NCBI RefSeq assembly: GCF_001424875.1
Contig: NZ_LMCT01000011.1
Location: 6,069 to 70,068 of the forward strand
Direction of reading: 5' to 3'
Source: Kitasatospora sp. Root107
GTDB lineage: Bacteria; Actinomycetota; Actinomycetes; Streptomycetales; Streptomycetaceae
Length of the DNA: 64,000 nucleotides
Below, piece by piece: positions 18,868 through 28,661 of the stretch. The notes below the pieces were generated by a model, which was given only the letters and a program-made list of their open reading frames with translations, had not been told where the DNA came from and searched no databases. Position 1 is the stretch's first letter. Each line of letters opens with the position of its first letter. Both the position numbers and the translations under genes were made by a program.

Positions 18868-20445
18868 TCAGCCCCGCTGCAGCATCCGGGTCGCACCGGC
18901 CACCACGGTGGTGGCGAGCACCCAGCCGGAGAGCACCAGGCCCGCCACCATGAACTGGCCGGTCCGGTCGGGGTTCCAGCCGTCCGGGCCGAGGTTCACC
19001 ACCGGGAGGACCTTGCTGAGGGCGTACAGCGGCGCGTTCCAGGTGGGCTTCTCGTCGGCCTTCAGCGGGGCCGGCTCGTGGTCGGAGAAGTACAGGGCGC
19101 CGATCGCCCAGGCCAGCACCAGCCAGAGCGCCGCCCGCCCGGGGCGGTAGCCGTACCCGACGGCGGCGTCCTGGATCAGACCCCAGAGCCGTCCTGGCGG
19201 CGGCAGGGTGGAGCGCCGCCGCCGGTGCTTGGCGTACAGCACCTCGCGGGCGTCCTCGTCCCGGCCGTCCCGGCGCAGCGCGGCGGCCAGCTGCTCGTAC
19301 GGCTCCGGCTGGTACTCGCCGAGGGCGCTCTCCAGCCAGGCGATCCGCTGCTGGACGCTGAACGGCCGGTCGGGCCGGAGCGACTCGTAGGTGAAGCCGG
19401 TCAGCCGGACGTGGCCGTCCTTGGGCCAGCTGTCCGGGTTGTCGACCAGGTTGCCGATCCTGGCCCGGGAGAGTGAGACCTTGCCGCTGGGCGGGGTGTG
19501 GCAGGTGAAGCGCAGCTCCGGGGTCTGGATCCGGCGCAGCGAGAGCTCCTGACCCTCCGGCAGGTGGAACTCGGCGTGGGTGATCAGCAGCGCGTTCTCG
19601 AACCGCCCGTCCACCAGCCGGACCCCGCCGTACGCCCGCAGCGGGGTGCTGGGGGAGTCGTGCGGGATCGGGGCGCCGTAGCCGTCGCCGTAGATGGTGT
19701 GCGAGTCGGCCCAGCCGCCGTCCAGCGAGCCGCCCAGGTACATGGTGTTGCCGACCGAGATGTGGGCCAGGTTGAGGCAGTACCGGTCCGGGGCGGCGGC
19801 CTTCAGCTGGGCGCCGCGGAGCGAGAACCGGCCGCCGATCCGGCTGGTGCGCATGCTCAGCTCACCGTGCACGTCGATCCGCTCGGCCTCGAAGTCCTGC
19901 TGCACCGTCAGCCCGTCGGCGGCCAGTGCCCGGCCGTACCGGTCGCCGCCGACGACGGCCTGATTGAGCAGCAGATCGGTGCCGATCTTGGCGTCGGTGA
20001 GCCGCATCCCGAACGGCAGGACGCAGCGAGCCAGGTGCAGATCGCCCTCGGTGGCCAGCCGGGACGCCTCCAACCGGGGGATCCAGCAGCGGATCAGCCG
20101 CAGCGTGCCGGCCTGCGCCTCGGAGATCAGGATCTTCTTCTCGAACCGGCAGTCGTGCAGCTCGACGTAGTGCTCGATCCGGGCCCCGGCCAGCCGGAGC
20201 GGGCCGGTCACGTAGGCGCCGCTGAGCTTGAGCGACGCCACCTTGCCCGGCGCCGGCTCTGGACCGTTGAGCAGCAGGGTGGCCAGCACCTCGGCCCGGA
20301 CGAACCGCTCGGCGGGCCAGTCGACCGGGCCGCTCACCAGGTCCACCGCGTCGTCCCAGCTACGCAGGTCGTAGAGATCGCCCTGCCGGAACGCCTCCCA
20401 GAGCCCCTGCTCGACCGGCGTCCAGCCGTCCGGCGGCTGCTGCAC
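18868..20445 (-). CDS. Large membrane-anchored protein with beta-helix-like repeats
   Basis: 525 residues. The middle (about residues 70-330) has repeating short hydrophobic-polar strands (LKLSGAYVTGPLRLAGARI, LRLIRCWIPRLEAS, LSMRTSRIGGRFSL), as in pentapeptide-like or bactofilin-like right-handed helices. The C-terminal part has two transmembrane segments (near 430-450 and 500-520). Streptomyces relatives are often labelled oxidoreductases, but no cofactor motif is visible, so I do not adopt that. The GTG at 20445 was chosen for the GGGGGAGG 5 nt upstream; a start at 20523 is possible. It is divergent from hisD. Confidence 0.65.
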   Translation of the reverse strand: MQQPPDGWTPVEQGLWEAFRQGDLYDLRSWDDAVDLVSGPVDWPAERFVRAEVLATLLLNGPEPAPGKVASLKLSGAYVTGPLRLAGARIEHYVELHDCRFEKKILISEAQAGTLRLIRCWIPRLEASRLATEGDLHLARCVLPFGMRLTDAKIGTDLLLNQAVVGGDRYGRALAADGLTVQQDFEAERIDVHGELSMRTSRIGGRFSLRGAQLKAAAPDRYCLNLAHISVGNTMYLGGSLDGGWADSHTIYGDGYGAPIPHDSPSTPLRAYGGVRLVDGRFENALLITHAEFHLPEGQELSLRRIQTPELRFTCHTPPSGKVSLSRARIGNLVDNPDSWPKDGHVRLTGFTYESLRPDRPFSVQQRIAWLESALGEYQPEPYEQLAAALRRDGRDEDAREVLYAKHRRRRSTLPPPGRLWGLIQDAAVGYGYRPGRAALWLVLAWAIGALYFSDHEPAPLKADEKPTWNAPLYALSKVLPVVNLGPDGWNPDRTGQFMVAGLVLSGWVLATTVVAGATRMLQRG

Positions 20446-20540
20446 CGCTGCCTCCCCCAAGATCTTGAACTGTCTCGCCTTTCGTATCACGGACTGAAAT
20501 GCGGGGCCTCGGGTTCCGGCCACTCCCTACACTGGGCGAT

Positions 20541-21848
20541 GTGATCTCTCGAATTGACCTGCGCGGCTCGGATGCCGACCTGCGCGACGTGCTGCCCCGT
20601 GCCGAGTTCGACGTGGAAGCCGCCCTGGAGAAGGTGCGGCCGATCTGCGAGGACGTACGCCATCGCGGGGTCGCGGCACTGATCGAGATCACCGAGCGGT
20701 TCGACGGCGTGACGCTGGAGACCACCCGGGTCCCCGAGCAGGCGATCACCGCCGCGCTGGAGACCCTGGACCCGAAGGTGCGCGCCGCACTGGAGGAGTC
20801 GATCCGCCGCGCCCGGCTGGTCCACCGCGAGCAGCGCCGTACCGACCACACCACCCAGGTGGTGCCCGGCGGCACCGTCGCCGAGCGCTGGGTGCCGGTC
20901 GACCGGGTCGGCCTGTACGTGCCGGGCGGCCTCGCGGTCTACCCGTCCTCCGTGGTGATGAACGTGGTGCCCGCACAGGAGGCCGGCGTCCCCGGCATCG
21001 CGGTCACCTCGCCGCCGCAGAAGGACTTCGGCGGCAGCGTCCACCCGACCATCCTGGCGGCCTGCGCGCTGCTCGGGGTCACCGAGGTGTACGCGGTCGG
21101 TGGCGCCCAGGCGGTTGCGATGTTCGCGTACGGCACCGCTGAGTGCGCCCCGGTCAACCTGGTGACAGGACCCGGCAACATCTACGTGGCCGCCGCCAAG
21201 CGCCTGCTCAAGGGCCGGATCGGCATCGACGCCGAGGCCGGTCCGACCGAGATCGCGGTGCTTGCCGACGACACCGCCTCCGCCCGTGAGGTGGCCGCCG
21301 ACCTGATCAGCCAGGCCGAGCACGACCCGATGGCCGCCTCCGTGCTGGTCACCGACTCGGTCGCGCTGGCCGAGGCGGTCGAGTCCGAGCTGGTCGAGCA
21401 GGTCGCCCGGACCAAGCACCGCGAGCGGGTCACCGAGGCACTGACCGGCAAGCAGTCCGGCATCGTGCTGGTGGACGACATCGAGCAGGGCCTCGCGGTG
21501 GTGAACGCCTACGCCGCCGAGCACCTGGAGATCCAGACCAGGGACGCCCGCGCGGTCGCCGCCAAGGTCCGCAACGCCGGTGCGATCTTCATCGGCGCGT
21601 ACGCCCCGGTCTCGCTCGGCGACTATGCGGCCGGCTCCAACCACGTGCTGCCGACCGGTGGTTGTGCCTGCCACTCGTCCGGCCTGTCGGTGCAGTCCTT
21701 CCTGCGCGGCATCCACGTGGTGGAGTACACCCGCGAGGCGCTGGCCGACGTCGCCGCGCACGTGGTCAACCTGGCGAACGCCGAGGACCTGCCCGGTCAC
21801 GGCGACGCCGTACGAGCTCGATTCGACTGGACGGTGCCGGGCGCGTGA
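20541..21848 (+). CDS. hisD: Histidinol dehydrogenase
   Basis: 435 residues. It oxidises histidinol to histidine in two NAD-dependent steps, the last reactions of the pathway. Conserved landmarks are [41 protein letters not shown], the catalytic EHLEIQ and [16 protein letters not shown]. The GTG at 20541 gives the usual [10 protein letters not shown]-terminus. A TACACT -10-like hexamer ends 7 nt before it, so the operon message may be leaderless. It is the first gene of the his operon, and its stop overlaps hisC by 4 nt. Confidence 0.95.
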   Translation: MISRIDLRGSDADLRDVLPRAEFDVEAALEKVRPICEDVRHRGVAALIEITERFDGVTLETTRVPEQAITAALETLDPKVRAALEESIRRARLVHREQRRTDHTTQVVPGGTVAERWVPVDRVGLYVPGGLAVYPSSVVMNVVPAQEAGVPGIAVTSPPQKDFGGSVHPTILAACALLGVTEVYAVGGAQAVAMFAYGTAECAPVNLVTGPGNIYVAAAKRLLKGRIGIDAEAGPTEIAVLADDTASAREVAADLISQAEHDPMAASVLVTDSVALAEAVESELVEQVARTKHRERVTEALTGKQSGIVLVDDIEQGLAVVNAYAAEHLEIQTRDARAVAAKVRNAGAIFIGAYAPVSLGDYAAGSNHVLPTGGCACHSSGLSVQSFLRGIHVVEYTREALADVAAHVVNLANAEDLPGHGDAVRARFDWTVPGA

Positions 21849-22945
21849 CGAACATCGACGATCTGCCGATCCGGGACGAGCTGCGCGGTCAGTCCCCTTA
21901 CGGCGCACCGCAGTTGGACGTGCCCGTCCAGCTGAACACGAACGAGAACCCGTACTCGCTGCCCGAGCCGCTGGTGGCCCGGATCGCCGAGCGGGTGGCC
22001 GAGGCGGCCCGCAACCTCAACCGCTACCCCGACCGGGACGCGGTCGAGCTGCGCACCGGTCTGGCCGACTACCTGACCAGGACCACCGGGCACGCGGTGA
22101 CGAAGGATCAGGTCTGGGCCGCCAACGGCTCCAACGAGATCCTCCAGCAGCTGCTGCAGACCTTCGGCGGCCCGGGCCGCAGCGCGCTCGGCTTCGAGCC
22201 CTCGTACTCGATGCACGCGCTCATCTCCCGTGGTACCGGCACGACTTGGATCTCCGGCCCGCGCAACGAGGACTTCACCGTCGACCTCGAGGCGGCCAAG
22301 GCGGCGATCGCCGAGCAGAAGCCGAACGTGGTCTTCATCTGCTCGCCGAACAACCCGACCGGCACCGCCGTGGAAGCCGACGTGGTGATCGCGCTGTACG
22401 AGGCCGCCCAGGCCGCCGGGCCCAGCCTGGTGATCGTGGACGAGGCGTACGTCGAGTTCTCGCACCGCGCCTCGCTGCTGCCGATGCTCGAGGGCCGCCC
22501 CAACCTGGTGGTCAGCCGCACGATGTCCAAGGCCTTCGGCGCCGCCGGGCTGCGGCTCGGCTACCTGGCCGCCGACCCCGCCGTGGTGGACGCCGTGCAG
22601 CTGGTCCGGCTTCCGTACCACCTGTCGGCCGTCACCCAGGCGACCGCGCTGGCCTGCCTGGAGTACACCGACACGCTGCTCGGCTACGTCGAGCGGCTCA
22701 AGGCGGAGCGGGACCGGCTGGTCGACGCGCTGCGCGGGCTCGGCCTCGAAGTCACCGACTCCGACTCCAACTTCGTCCAGTTCGGCCGCTTCGCCGACAC
22801 CCACGCGGTGTGGCAGGCGATCCTCGACCAGGGTGTCCTGGTCCGCGACAACGGCGTCCCCGGCTGGTTGCGCGTCACGGCCGGCACCCCGGCCGAGAAC
22901 GACGCCTTCCTCGACGCCGTCCGTACAGTCAGCAAGGAGCTTTGA
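21845..22945 (+). CDS. hisC: Histidinol-phosphate aminotransferase
   Basis: 366 residues. This PLP enzyme converts imidazole acetol phosphate to histidinol phosphate. It has LNTNENPY at the start, the SPNNPTGT loop, the VDEAYVEF aspartate-tyrosine pair and the PLP lysine in [17 protein letters not shown]. The GTG overlaps the hisD stop (GTGA), which sets the start over the longer upstream frame. hisB begins 6 bp after the stop. Confidence 0.95.
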   Translation: MTNIDDLPIRDELRGQSPYGAPQLDVPVQLNTNENPYSLPEPLVARIAERVAEAARNLNRYPDRDAVELRTGLADYLTRTTGHAVTKDQVWAANGSNEILQQLLQTFGGPGRSALGFEPSYSMHALISRGTGTTWISGPRNEDFTVDLEAAKAAIAEQKPNVVFICSPNNPTGTAVEADVVIALYEAAQAAGPSLVIVDEAYVEFSHRASLLPMLEGRPNLVVSRTMSKAFGAAGLRLGYLAADPAVVDAVQLVRLPYHLSAVTQATALACLEYTDTLLGYVERLKAERDRLVDALRGLGLEVTDSDSNFVQFGRFADTHAVWQAILDQGVLVRDNGVPGWLRVTAGTPAENDAFLDAVRTVSKEL

Positions 22946-22951
22946 ACCCTC

Positions 22952-23545
22952 ATGTCCCGCATCGGCCGCGTTGAGCGCACCACCAAGGAGACCTCGGTCC
23001 TGGTCGAGATCAACCTCGACGGCACCGGCAAGACCGACATCTCCACGGGCGTCGGGTTCTACGACCACATGCTCGACCAGCTGGGCCGCCACGGTCTCTT
23101 CGACCTCACCGTCAAGACCGAGGGCGACCTGCACATCGACACCCACCACACCATCGAGGACACCGCCCTCGCGCTCGGTGCCGCCTTCCGGCAGGCGCTC
23201 GGCGACAAGGTCGGCATCTACCGCTTCGGCAACTGCACGGTGCCGCTGGACGAGTCGCTGGCGCAGGTCACCGTCGATCTCTCCGGCCGCCCCTACCTGG
23301 TGCACACCGAGCCGGAGAACATGGCGCCGATGATCGGCAGCTACGACACCACGATGACCCGGCACATCCTCGAGTCCTTCGTGGCCCAGGCCGCCATCGC
23401 CCTGCACGTGCACGTGCCGTACGGTCGGAACGCCCACCACATCGTGGAGTGCCAGTTCAAGGCACTCGCGCGGGCGCTCCGTTATGCCGCCGAGCACGAC
23501 CCGCGCGCGGCCGGCATCCTTCCCTCGACCAAGGGTGCGCTGTGA
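22952..23545 (+). CDS. hisB: Imidazoleglycerol-phosphate dehydratase
   Basis: 197 residues, the monofunctional length (no phosphatase domain). Metal-binding motifs are [27 protein letters not shown] and the C-terminal [16 protein letters not shown]. It dehydrates imidazoleglycerol phosphate. Its TGA overlaps the GTG of the 50-codon gene that follows. Confidence 0.95.
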   Translation: MSRIGRVERTTKETSVLVEINLDGTGKTDISTGVGFYDHMLDQLGRHGLFDLTVKTEGDLHIDTHHTIEDTALALGAAFRQALGDKVGIYRFGNCTVPLDESLAQVTVDLSGRPYLVHTEPENMAPMIGSYDTTMTRHILESFVAQAAIALHVHVPYGRNAHHIVECQFKALARALRYAAEHDPRAAGILPSTKGAL

Positions 23546-23694
23546 ACAACTCGTCCACGCTGCTGATCATCGCCGGGCTCTTCCTGTCCGGCGGCGTGTT
23601 CTCGTTCTGGAAGCAGAAGCAGTCCAAGGGCGTGATCGCGGTGCTCGCGATCGGCGCCGTGCTCTGCCTCTCGTCCGGCCTGATGCGCCTCTAA
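23542..23694 (+). CDS. 50-aa membrane peptide within the his operon
   Basis: The 50 codons start at a GTG overlapping the hisB stop by 4 nt and end 15 bp before hisH. Two hydrophobic segments ([16 protein letters not shown] and [17 protein letters not shown]) flank a KQKQSKG turn, forming a helical hairpin. The tight coupling and GC-biased third positions argue that it is real. The function is unknown. It may be an accessory of the operon or a passenger whose position is fixed by coupling. Confidence 0.7.
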   Translation: MNNSSTLLIIAGLFLSGGVFSFWKQKQSKGVIAVLAIGAVLCLSSGLMRL

Positions 23695-23709
23695 GAAGGA
23701 ACTCCTCTG

Positions 23710-24345
23710 ATGGCCAAGAACGTTGTCGTCCTCGACTACGGCTCGGGCAACCTCCGCTCGGCCCAGCGCGCGGTCGAGCGCACCGGTGCGAACGTCACCG
23801 TCTCGTCCGACTTCCAGACCGCGATGGACGCCGACGGCCTGTTGGTGCCGGGCGTCGGCGCCTTCGAGGCCTGCATGCGCGGCCTCAAGGCGGTGCGCGG
23901 CGAGCAGATCATCGGCCGCCGGCTGGCCGGTGGCCGGCCGGTGCTGGGCATCTGCGTCGGGATGCAGATCCTGTTCGAGAAGGGCGTCGAGCACGGCGTC
24001 GAGACCGCCGGCTGCGACGAGTGGCCCGGCACGGTCGAGCCGCTGGACGCCCCGATCGTCCCGCACATGGGCTGGAACACCGTCGACGTGCCCGAGGGCA
24101 GCCGGCTGTTCGCCGGCCTGGACCCGGAGACCCGGTTCTACTTCGTGCATTCCTACGGCGTGCGCCGCTGGGAGCTCGAGGTCACCAACCAGAACATCCG
24201 GTCCCCCCTGGTCAGTTGGGCCACCCACGGGCAGCCGTTCGTCGCCGCGGTGGAGAACGGCCCGCTCTGGGCCACCCAGTTCCACCCCGAGAAGTCCGGC
24301 GACGCGGGTGCCGCGCTGCTGACCAACTGGGTCAACACCTTCTGA
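23710..24345 (+). CDS. hisH: Imidazole glycerol phosphate synthase, glutaminase subunit
   Basis: 211 residues. This class I glutamine amidotransferase feeds ammonia to HisF. Nucleophile Cys in [12 protein letters not shown], His and Glu in [12 protein letters not shown], and the N-terminal [15 protein letters not shown] lies just upstream of the ATG. Its partner hisF follows two genes later. Confidence 0.95.
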   Translation: MAKNVVVLDYGSGNLRSAQRAVERTGANVTVSSDFQTAMDADGLLVPGVGAFEACMRGLKAVRGEQIIGRRLAGGRPVLGICVGMQILFEKGVEHGVETAGCDEWPGTVEPLDAPIVPHMGWNTVDVPEGSRLFAGLDPETRFYFVHSYGVRRWELEVTNQNIRSPLVSWATHGQPFVAAVENGPLWATQFHPEKSGDAGAALLTNWVNTF

Positions 24346-24392
24346 CAACTGCCTTCCACCGCAGGCCCGTTCCGATTCAGGAAAGTTGCACC

Positions 24393-25115
24393 ATGAGCCG
24401 CCTCGAACTGCTGCCCGCCGTCGACATCCGCAACGGCCAGGCCGTCCGCCTGGTCAAGGGCGCCTCCGGCACCGAGACCTCCTTCGGCACGCCGCTCGCG
24501 GCGGCACTCGCCTGGCAGAACGCGGGCGCCGAGTGGCTGCATCTGGTGGACCTGGACGCCGCGTTCGGCACCGGCGACAACCGCGAGATCATCCGCGAGC
24601 TGAGCGAGCAGATGAACATCAAGGTCGAGCTCTCCGGTGGCATCCGGGACGACGCCTCGCTGGCCGCCGCACTCGCCACCGGCTGCCGCCGGGTCAACCT
24701 GGGCACCGCCGCGCTGGAGCAGCCGGAGTGGGTGGCCAAGGTGATCGCCGAGCACGGTGACAAGATCGCGGTCGGCCTGGACGTGGTCGGCACCACCCTG
24801 CGCGGCCGCGGCTGGACCAGCGAGGGCGGCGACCTCTACGAGGTGCTGGCCCGCCTCGACGCCGAGGGCTGCGCCCGCTACGTGGTCACCGACGTCAACC
24901 GGGACGGCACCCTGACCGGGCCCAACCTGGAGCTGCTGCGCAACGTCTGCGCCGCCACCGACAAGCCGGTGGTCGCCTCGGGCGGCGTCTCCTCGCTGGA
25001 CGACCTGCGCGCGATCGCCACGCTGACCGGCGAGGGTGTCGAGGGCGCGATCGTGGGCAAGGCACTCTACGAGAGCAAGTTCACCCTCGAAGAGGCCCTG
25101 GAGGCCGTTTCATGA
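24393..25115 (+). CDS. priA: Phosphoribosyl isomerase A (bifunctional HisA/TrpF)
   Basis: 240 residues. A (beta/alpha)8 enzyme with the two catalytic aspartates in [14 protein letters not shown] and [15 protein letters not shown]. In actinomycetes PriA isomerises both ProFAR (histidine) and phosphoribosyl anthranilate (tryptophan). No trpF occurs among the trp genes of this window, consistent with that dual role. The ATG at 24393 follows AGGAAAG. Its end overlaps the RidA gene by 4 nt (ATGA). Confidence 0.92.
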   Translation: MSRLELLPAVDIRNGQAVRLVKGASGTETSFGTPLAAALAWQNAGAEWLHLVDLDAAFGTGDNREIIRELSEQMNIKVELSGGIRDDASLAAALATGCRRVNLGTAALEQPEWVAKVIAEHGDKIAVGLDVVGTTLRGRGWTSEGGDLYEVLARLDAEGCARYVVTDVNRDGTLTGPNLELLRNVCAATDKPVVASGGVSSLDDLRAIATLTGEGVEGAIVGKALYESKFTLEEALEAVS

Positions 25116-25543
25116 CGGACCGTCAGATCGTACGCGGCAGGATCGCCGGATTCTCCCCCTGGGAGGACGAGTTCGGCTACTCGCGCGCCGTGGCGGCCGG
25201 GGACCACGTCCACGTGGCCGGCACCACCGCGTGGGTGGACGGGCGGATCGAGCACGAGGGCGACCCGTACCACCAGACCCTGGCTGCCTTCGGTGTCGGC
25301 CTGCAGGCCCTCGCCTCGTACGGTCTGACGGCGGACGACGTGTTCCGCACCAGGATGTACATCACCCATGTCCGGGACGCCGACGAGGTCGGCCGGGCCC
25401 ACCTGACCCTGTTCGGCGCCTCCCGGCCCGCCGCCACCATGGTCGTGGTGGAGGGCCTGATCGACTCCCGGATGATGGTCGAGATCGAGCTCGATGCCTA
25501 CCGCGCCGGGCTCGCCAGCAGCTTGGAAGGTTTGTCGCAATGA
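25112..25543 (+). CDS. RidA family protein inside the his operon
   Basis: 143 residues with the Rid fold markers [28 protein letters not shown] and [25 protein letters not shown], including the pocket arginine. It is coupled by 4-nt overlaps on both sides, to priA and hisF. A housekeeping role of removing reactive imines made by amino-acid-pathway enzymes is inferred from the family and position. It is clearly separate from the RidA gene at 5413-5826. Confidence 0.88.
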   Translation: MTDRQIVRGRIAGFSPWEDEFGYSRAVAAGDHVHVAGTTAWVDGRIEHEGDPYHQTLAAFGVGLQALASYGLTADDVFRTRMYITHVRDADEVGRAHLTLFGASRPAATMVVVEGLIDSRMMVEIELDAYRAGLASSLEGLSQ

Positions 25544-26310
25544 CCCTCGCCGTACGAGTCATCCCCTGTCTGGACGTGGACAACGGGCGGGTGGTCAAGG
25601 GCGTCAACTTCCAGAACCTGCGGGACGCGGGCGACCCGGTCGAGATGGCCAAGCTCTACGACGCCGAGGGCGCCGACGAGTTGACCTTCCTCGACATCAC
25701 CGCCTCCTCCGGCGACCGGGAGACCACCTACGACGTGGTCCGCCGCACCGCCGAGCAGGTCTTCATCCCGCTCACCGTCGGCGGCGGTATCCGCGCCGTC
25801 GAGGACGTCGACAAGCTGCTCCGGGCCGGCGCCGACAAGGTCGGCGTCAACACCGCCGCGATCGCCCGGCCCGAGCTGATCCGCGAGATCGCCAAGCGCT
25901 TCGGCCGGCAGGTGCTGGTCCTCTCGGTCGACGCCCGCCGCTGCCCGCCCGGCACCGAGACCGCCTCCGGCTTCGAGGTCACCACCCACGGCGGCCGCCA
26001 GGGCACCGGGCTGGACGCGGTCGAATGGGCGGGCCGGGCCGCCGAGTTGGGCGCAGGCGAGATCCTGCTCAACTCGATGGACGCGGACGGCACCAAGGAC
26101 GGTTACGACCTCGAGCTGATCCGCGCCGTCCGCAAGGCCGTCGCCGTCCCGGTGATCGCCTCCGGCGGCGCGGGCAAGCTCGCCGACTTCGCCCCCGCGG
26201 TCGACGCCGGCGCGGACGCTGTCCTGGCGGCGAGCGTCTTCCACTTCGGCGACCTCCGCATCGGCCAGGTCAAGGAAGCCCTCCGGTCGGCCGGGCACCC
26301 TGTCCGCTGA
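25540..26310 (+). CDS. hisF: Imidazole glycerol phosphate synthase, cyclase subunit
   Basis: 256 residues. A (beta/alpha)8 cyclase acting with HisH to make imidazole glycerol phosphate and AICAR. The catalytic aspartates lie in [14 protein letters not shown] and LVLSVDARR, with [10 protein letters not shown] and [13 protein letters not shown] as phosphate-binding loops. The ATG overlaps the RidA stop. It is the last gene of this his cluster, with palindromic repeat C 18 bp after the stop. Confidence 0.95.
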   Translation: MTLAVRVIPCLDVDNGRVVKGVNFQNLRDAGDPVEMAKLYDAEGADELTFLDITASSGDRETTYDVVRRTAEQVFIPLTVGGGIRAVEDVDKLLRAGADKVGVNTAAIARPELIREIAKRFGRQVLVLSVDARRCPPGTETASGFEVTTHGGRQGTGLDAVEWAGRAAELGAGEILLNSMDADGTKDGYDLELIRAVRKAVAVPVIASGGAGKLADFAPAVDAGADAVLAASVFHFGDLRIGQVKEALRSAGHPVR

Positions 26311-26327
26311 CATTGACTTGCACTGTC

Positions 26328-26442
26328 CAGGGGCTCGGGGAACGGCGAGGAGGTCTGGCGTGCGGGTCAAAATGCAAAGTGCCTGACCACGCACGTACGT
26401 TGAACGCTCCTGAGGCCGGCGCCGCCGTTCCCCGGGCCCCTG
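26328..26442. repeat. Palindromic intergenic repeat, copy C (115 bp)
   Basis: Exactly the same length as copy B. The ends are CAGGGGCTCGGGGAAC and GTTCCCCGGGCCCCTG, with extended arms TTGCAC/GTGCAA outside. The interior carries GAGGAGGTCTGGCG, GGGTCAAAATGCAAAGTGCC and CACGTACGTTGAAC. It is in the orientation of copy D. It lies between the convergent hisF and VOC genes, where a terminator is expected. Confidence 0.85.
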
Positions 26443-26464
26443 ATGGTGCAACTTGGCGAGGCGC

Positions 26465-27229
26465 CTATTCGCTGCGGATGACCGCGAAGCGTGCGCCGAA
26501 CGGATCCGTCAGCCAGGCCATCCGCCCGATGCCGGGGGCGTCCACGCCGGGGAGCAGCACCGTCCCCCCGCTCTCCACCGCGTGGGCGATCGTTGCGTCC
26601 GGGTCCGCGACCTCGAAGTACGGCAGCCACCCGGCTTCGGGGTGCTCGCTCGGGGCGATCCCGCCGAACGCGGCGTCCTGCTGGTCGCCCTCGGCCACCG
26701 AGACCACGGTGTACGTCATCCCGGGGACCTCGACCTGCTCGGTGCGCCACCCGAACAGCGCCCGGTAGAAGGCCACCGCCGCCGCTGCGTCGGGCGTGTG
26801 CAGCTCGGCCCAGCACAGCGAGCCCGGCGAGCCCGCCGTGTCGAGGCCGGCCGTCCGTGCGGCCTGCCAGAGGGCGAACTGCCCGCCGTGCGGGTCGGTC
26901 AGGGCGGCCATCCGCCCGGCGTCGAAGACGTCGCCCGGCTCGACCCGCACGGTGCCGCCGGCCTGTTCGGCGGTTTTCACGGTGGCGTCCACGTCCGGGG
27001 TGGCGAAGTAGAGCGTCCAGGACGACTGCGTGCCGTCCTCGGTCAGCGGGCCGAGTGCGGCCACCGTCCGCCCGTCCAGCTGGAAGAAGCCGTAGCCGCC
27101 CGCCTCAGGCCCGGCCGACTGGAAGGTCCAGCCGAGCACCTCGCCGTAGAAGGCGGCCGCCGCACCGGTGTCGGGGCTGCCCAGGTCGAGCCAGGTCGGC
27201 GAGCCGGTCTGAAAGTCGGTGGTGAGCAT
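26465..27229 (-). CDS. VOC (glyoxalase/bleomycin-resistance fold) family protein
   Basis: 254 residues forming two tandem VOC domains, roughly 8-125 (PTWLDLGSPDTGAAAAFYGE) and 135-252 (LCWAELHTPDAAAAVAFYRA). Such two-domain proteins are common in Streptomyces and mostly of unknown substrate. The ATG at 27229 is preceded by AAGGAG about 10 nt upstream. Confidence 0.85.
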   Translation of the reverse strand: MLTTDFQTGSPTWLDLGSPDTGAAAAFYGEVLGWTFQSAGPEAGGYGFFQLDGRTVAALGPLTEDGTQSSWTLYFATPDVDATVKTAEQAGGTVRVEPGDVFDAGRMAALTDPHGGQFALWQAARTAGLDTAGSPGSLCWAELHTPDAAAAVAFYRALFGWRTEQVEVPGMTYTVVSVAEGDQQDAAFGGIAPSEHPEAGWLPYFEVADPDATIAHAVESGGTVLLPGVDAPGIGRMAWLTDPFGARFAVIRSE

Positions 27230-27317
27230 GCGGAAACCGCTCCTTCGGGTGGCATGGCGTCGTCCGTTCCACCCTGCCACCCGCCACTGACAGGCGCGCG
27301 CGCCGACTGACGGACTG

Positions 27318-27956
27318 TCACTCGAACGGCAGTACCACCCGCAGCGCCTCGACCGCGTCCGCCGGCCCGCTCACCGTGACCTGCGCCCGCGCCCCCCGGC
27401 CGAACGCGAACAGCACCAACTCGCCCGGCTCGCCGGCCACCTCGACGGTCGGCCCGGTCTGCCGCGAGACGGTCACCGCCCGGCCGTCCGGCCGCCGCAG
27501 TACCAGCCGTACCGGGGACTTCCGGCCGGCCTCCAGCCGGGCCAGCATCGGCAGCCGCCGCCAGAGCGCCTCGGTCAGCCCGGGGTCGAGCGGCTCCGGC
27601 TGCCACTCCTCGCCGGCCCGCCGGACGTCCTCCGCGTGCACGAAGTACTCGACGACGTTGGCCGCCTCGTCCGCGCCGGGCAGTGAGAAGGGGGAGAACG
27701 CCGACGGCCCGGTCCGGAACAGTCGCAGCAACTCCTCGTACGGGCGCGCCCGGTAGTCCCCCTGGACCCGGGCCGTCCAGCCGGCCAGCGGGGTCAGCCT
27801 GATCCCGGCCGCCGCGTCCATCCGCCGCTCGCGCACCACCAGATGGGCGGCCAGGTCGCGGGTGGTCCACCCCGTGCAGAGGGTCGGCGCGTCCGGCCCG
27901 GCCGCACGCAGGAGTCCGGTCAACCGCTGGCGCTGCACTCGAGCGAAGTTCGACAT
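27318..27956 (-). CDS. TIGR03085-type DinB-like metal-binding protein
   Basis: 212 residues. The N-terminal part (RLTGLLRAAGPDAPTLCTGW, TTRDLAAHLVVRERR) matches the mycothiol-dependent maleylpyruvate isomerase/DinB-like four-helix fold, with likely metal-ligand histidines in AAHLV and VEYFVHAEDVRR. The family's role is not settled; thiol-dependent chemistry is possible in a mycothiol-producing actinomycete. Confidence 0.75.
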   Translation of the reverse strand: MSNFARVQRQRLTGLLRAAGPDAPTLCTGWTTRDLAAHLVVRERRMDAAAGIRLTPLAGWTARVQGDYRARPYEELLRLFRTGPSAFSPFSLPGADEAANVVEYFVHAEDVRRAGEEWQPEPLDPGLTEALWRRLPMLARLEAGRKSPVRLVLRRPDGRAVTVSRQTGPTVEVAGEPGELVLFAFGRGARAQVTVSGPADAVEALRVVLPFE

Positions 27957-27989
27957 GCGGCCCAGCCTACGTGCGCGCGTGGAGCCGAA

Positions 27990-28526
27990 CTAGCTTGGCC
28001 CAAGACCCTTCAGATGCCCTGTCAGCCGCCGACCGCCCGGCTGGTCGGTGACGGACATGATGCAGGTCGCGTCCCGCAGCCCGGCCTGGTAGTGCACCAG
28101 GCGCGGCCCGAGGTAGCGCCCGAAGTAGGGGCCGCCGCCGCCCTGCCTGCCCTCCCACTCCACCAGGTGCGGTTCGCAGGCGGCGGTCATCGCCTGCTGG
28201 ACCGCCGGCTCACCGGTCAGCCCGTCGGGCAGCACGATGTCGGCGATCACCTCGCCGTCGTGCGGCTGCTCGCAGGGCCGGGCCTCCGCCGGTGCCGTCG
28301 TCCGGCTCAGCGGCTGGTAGTCCAGGCACGTCCCAGGCAGGAAGTACAGGTACGGCAGCACCTTCGGCGAAGGCGAAGGCGAGGGGGAGGGCGAAGGCGC
28401 GGCCGAACTGGGCGGCGGCGGTGACGGCACCGCCCGCTGCTCCGGCTCCGGCCGGAGCAGCACCACCGCACCCGCCGCCAGCAGAAGCAGGACCACCGCC
28501 GTGGCCGCCACCCGTCGCCGTCTCAT
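27990..28526 (-). CDS. Membrane-anchored septum-formation-family protein
   Basis: 178 residues. A basic N-terminus MRRRRVAATAV and one hydrophobic helix (about residues 6-24) are followed by a Ser-Pro-rich linker and an extracellular domain. Four cysteines and the CEQPHDGEVIADIVLP motif are typical of the actinobacterial septum-formation domain. A role in the cell envelope is inferred from the family name only. The ATG at 28526 follows AAGGGGG. Confidence 0.6.
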   Translation of the reverse strand: MRRRRVAATAVVLLLLAAGAVVLLRPEPEQRAVPSPPPPSSAAPSPSPSPSPSPKVLPYLYFLPGTCLDYQPLSRTTAPAEARPCEQPHDGEVIADIVLPDGLTGEPAVQQAMTAACEPHLVEWEGRQGGGGPYFGRYLGPRLVHYQAGLRDATCIMSVTDQPGGRRLTGHLKGLGPS

Positions 28527-28661
28527 CCCCGACCCCCTTGTTCCGACCGGGCCCATTCTGGCCGCCAGGGACCGTCCCGTCAGCTACTCCGCCAAGCCGG
28601 AACCGGGCCAGGTATACGCTGGCGGTGGCACGGCCCTGAACAGGTACTGGGGTCTTTGGTT

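Noticed and set aside
18868..20445. Oxidoreductase annotation for the beta-helix-like protein
   Set aside because: No nucleotide, flavin, metal or heme motif can be seen.
28349..28400. Short repeats (GGCGAAGGCGAGGG-like) in the septum-formation-family gene
   Set aside because: They simply encode its Ser-Pro linker and are not a separate repeat element.
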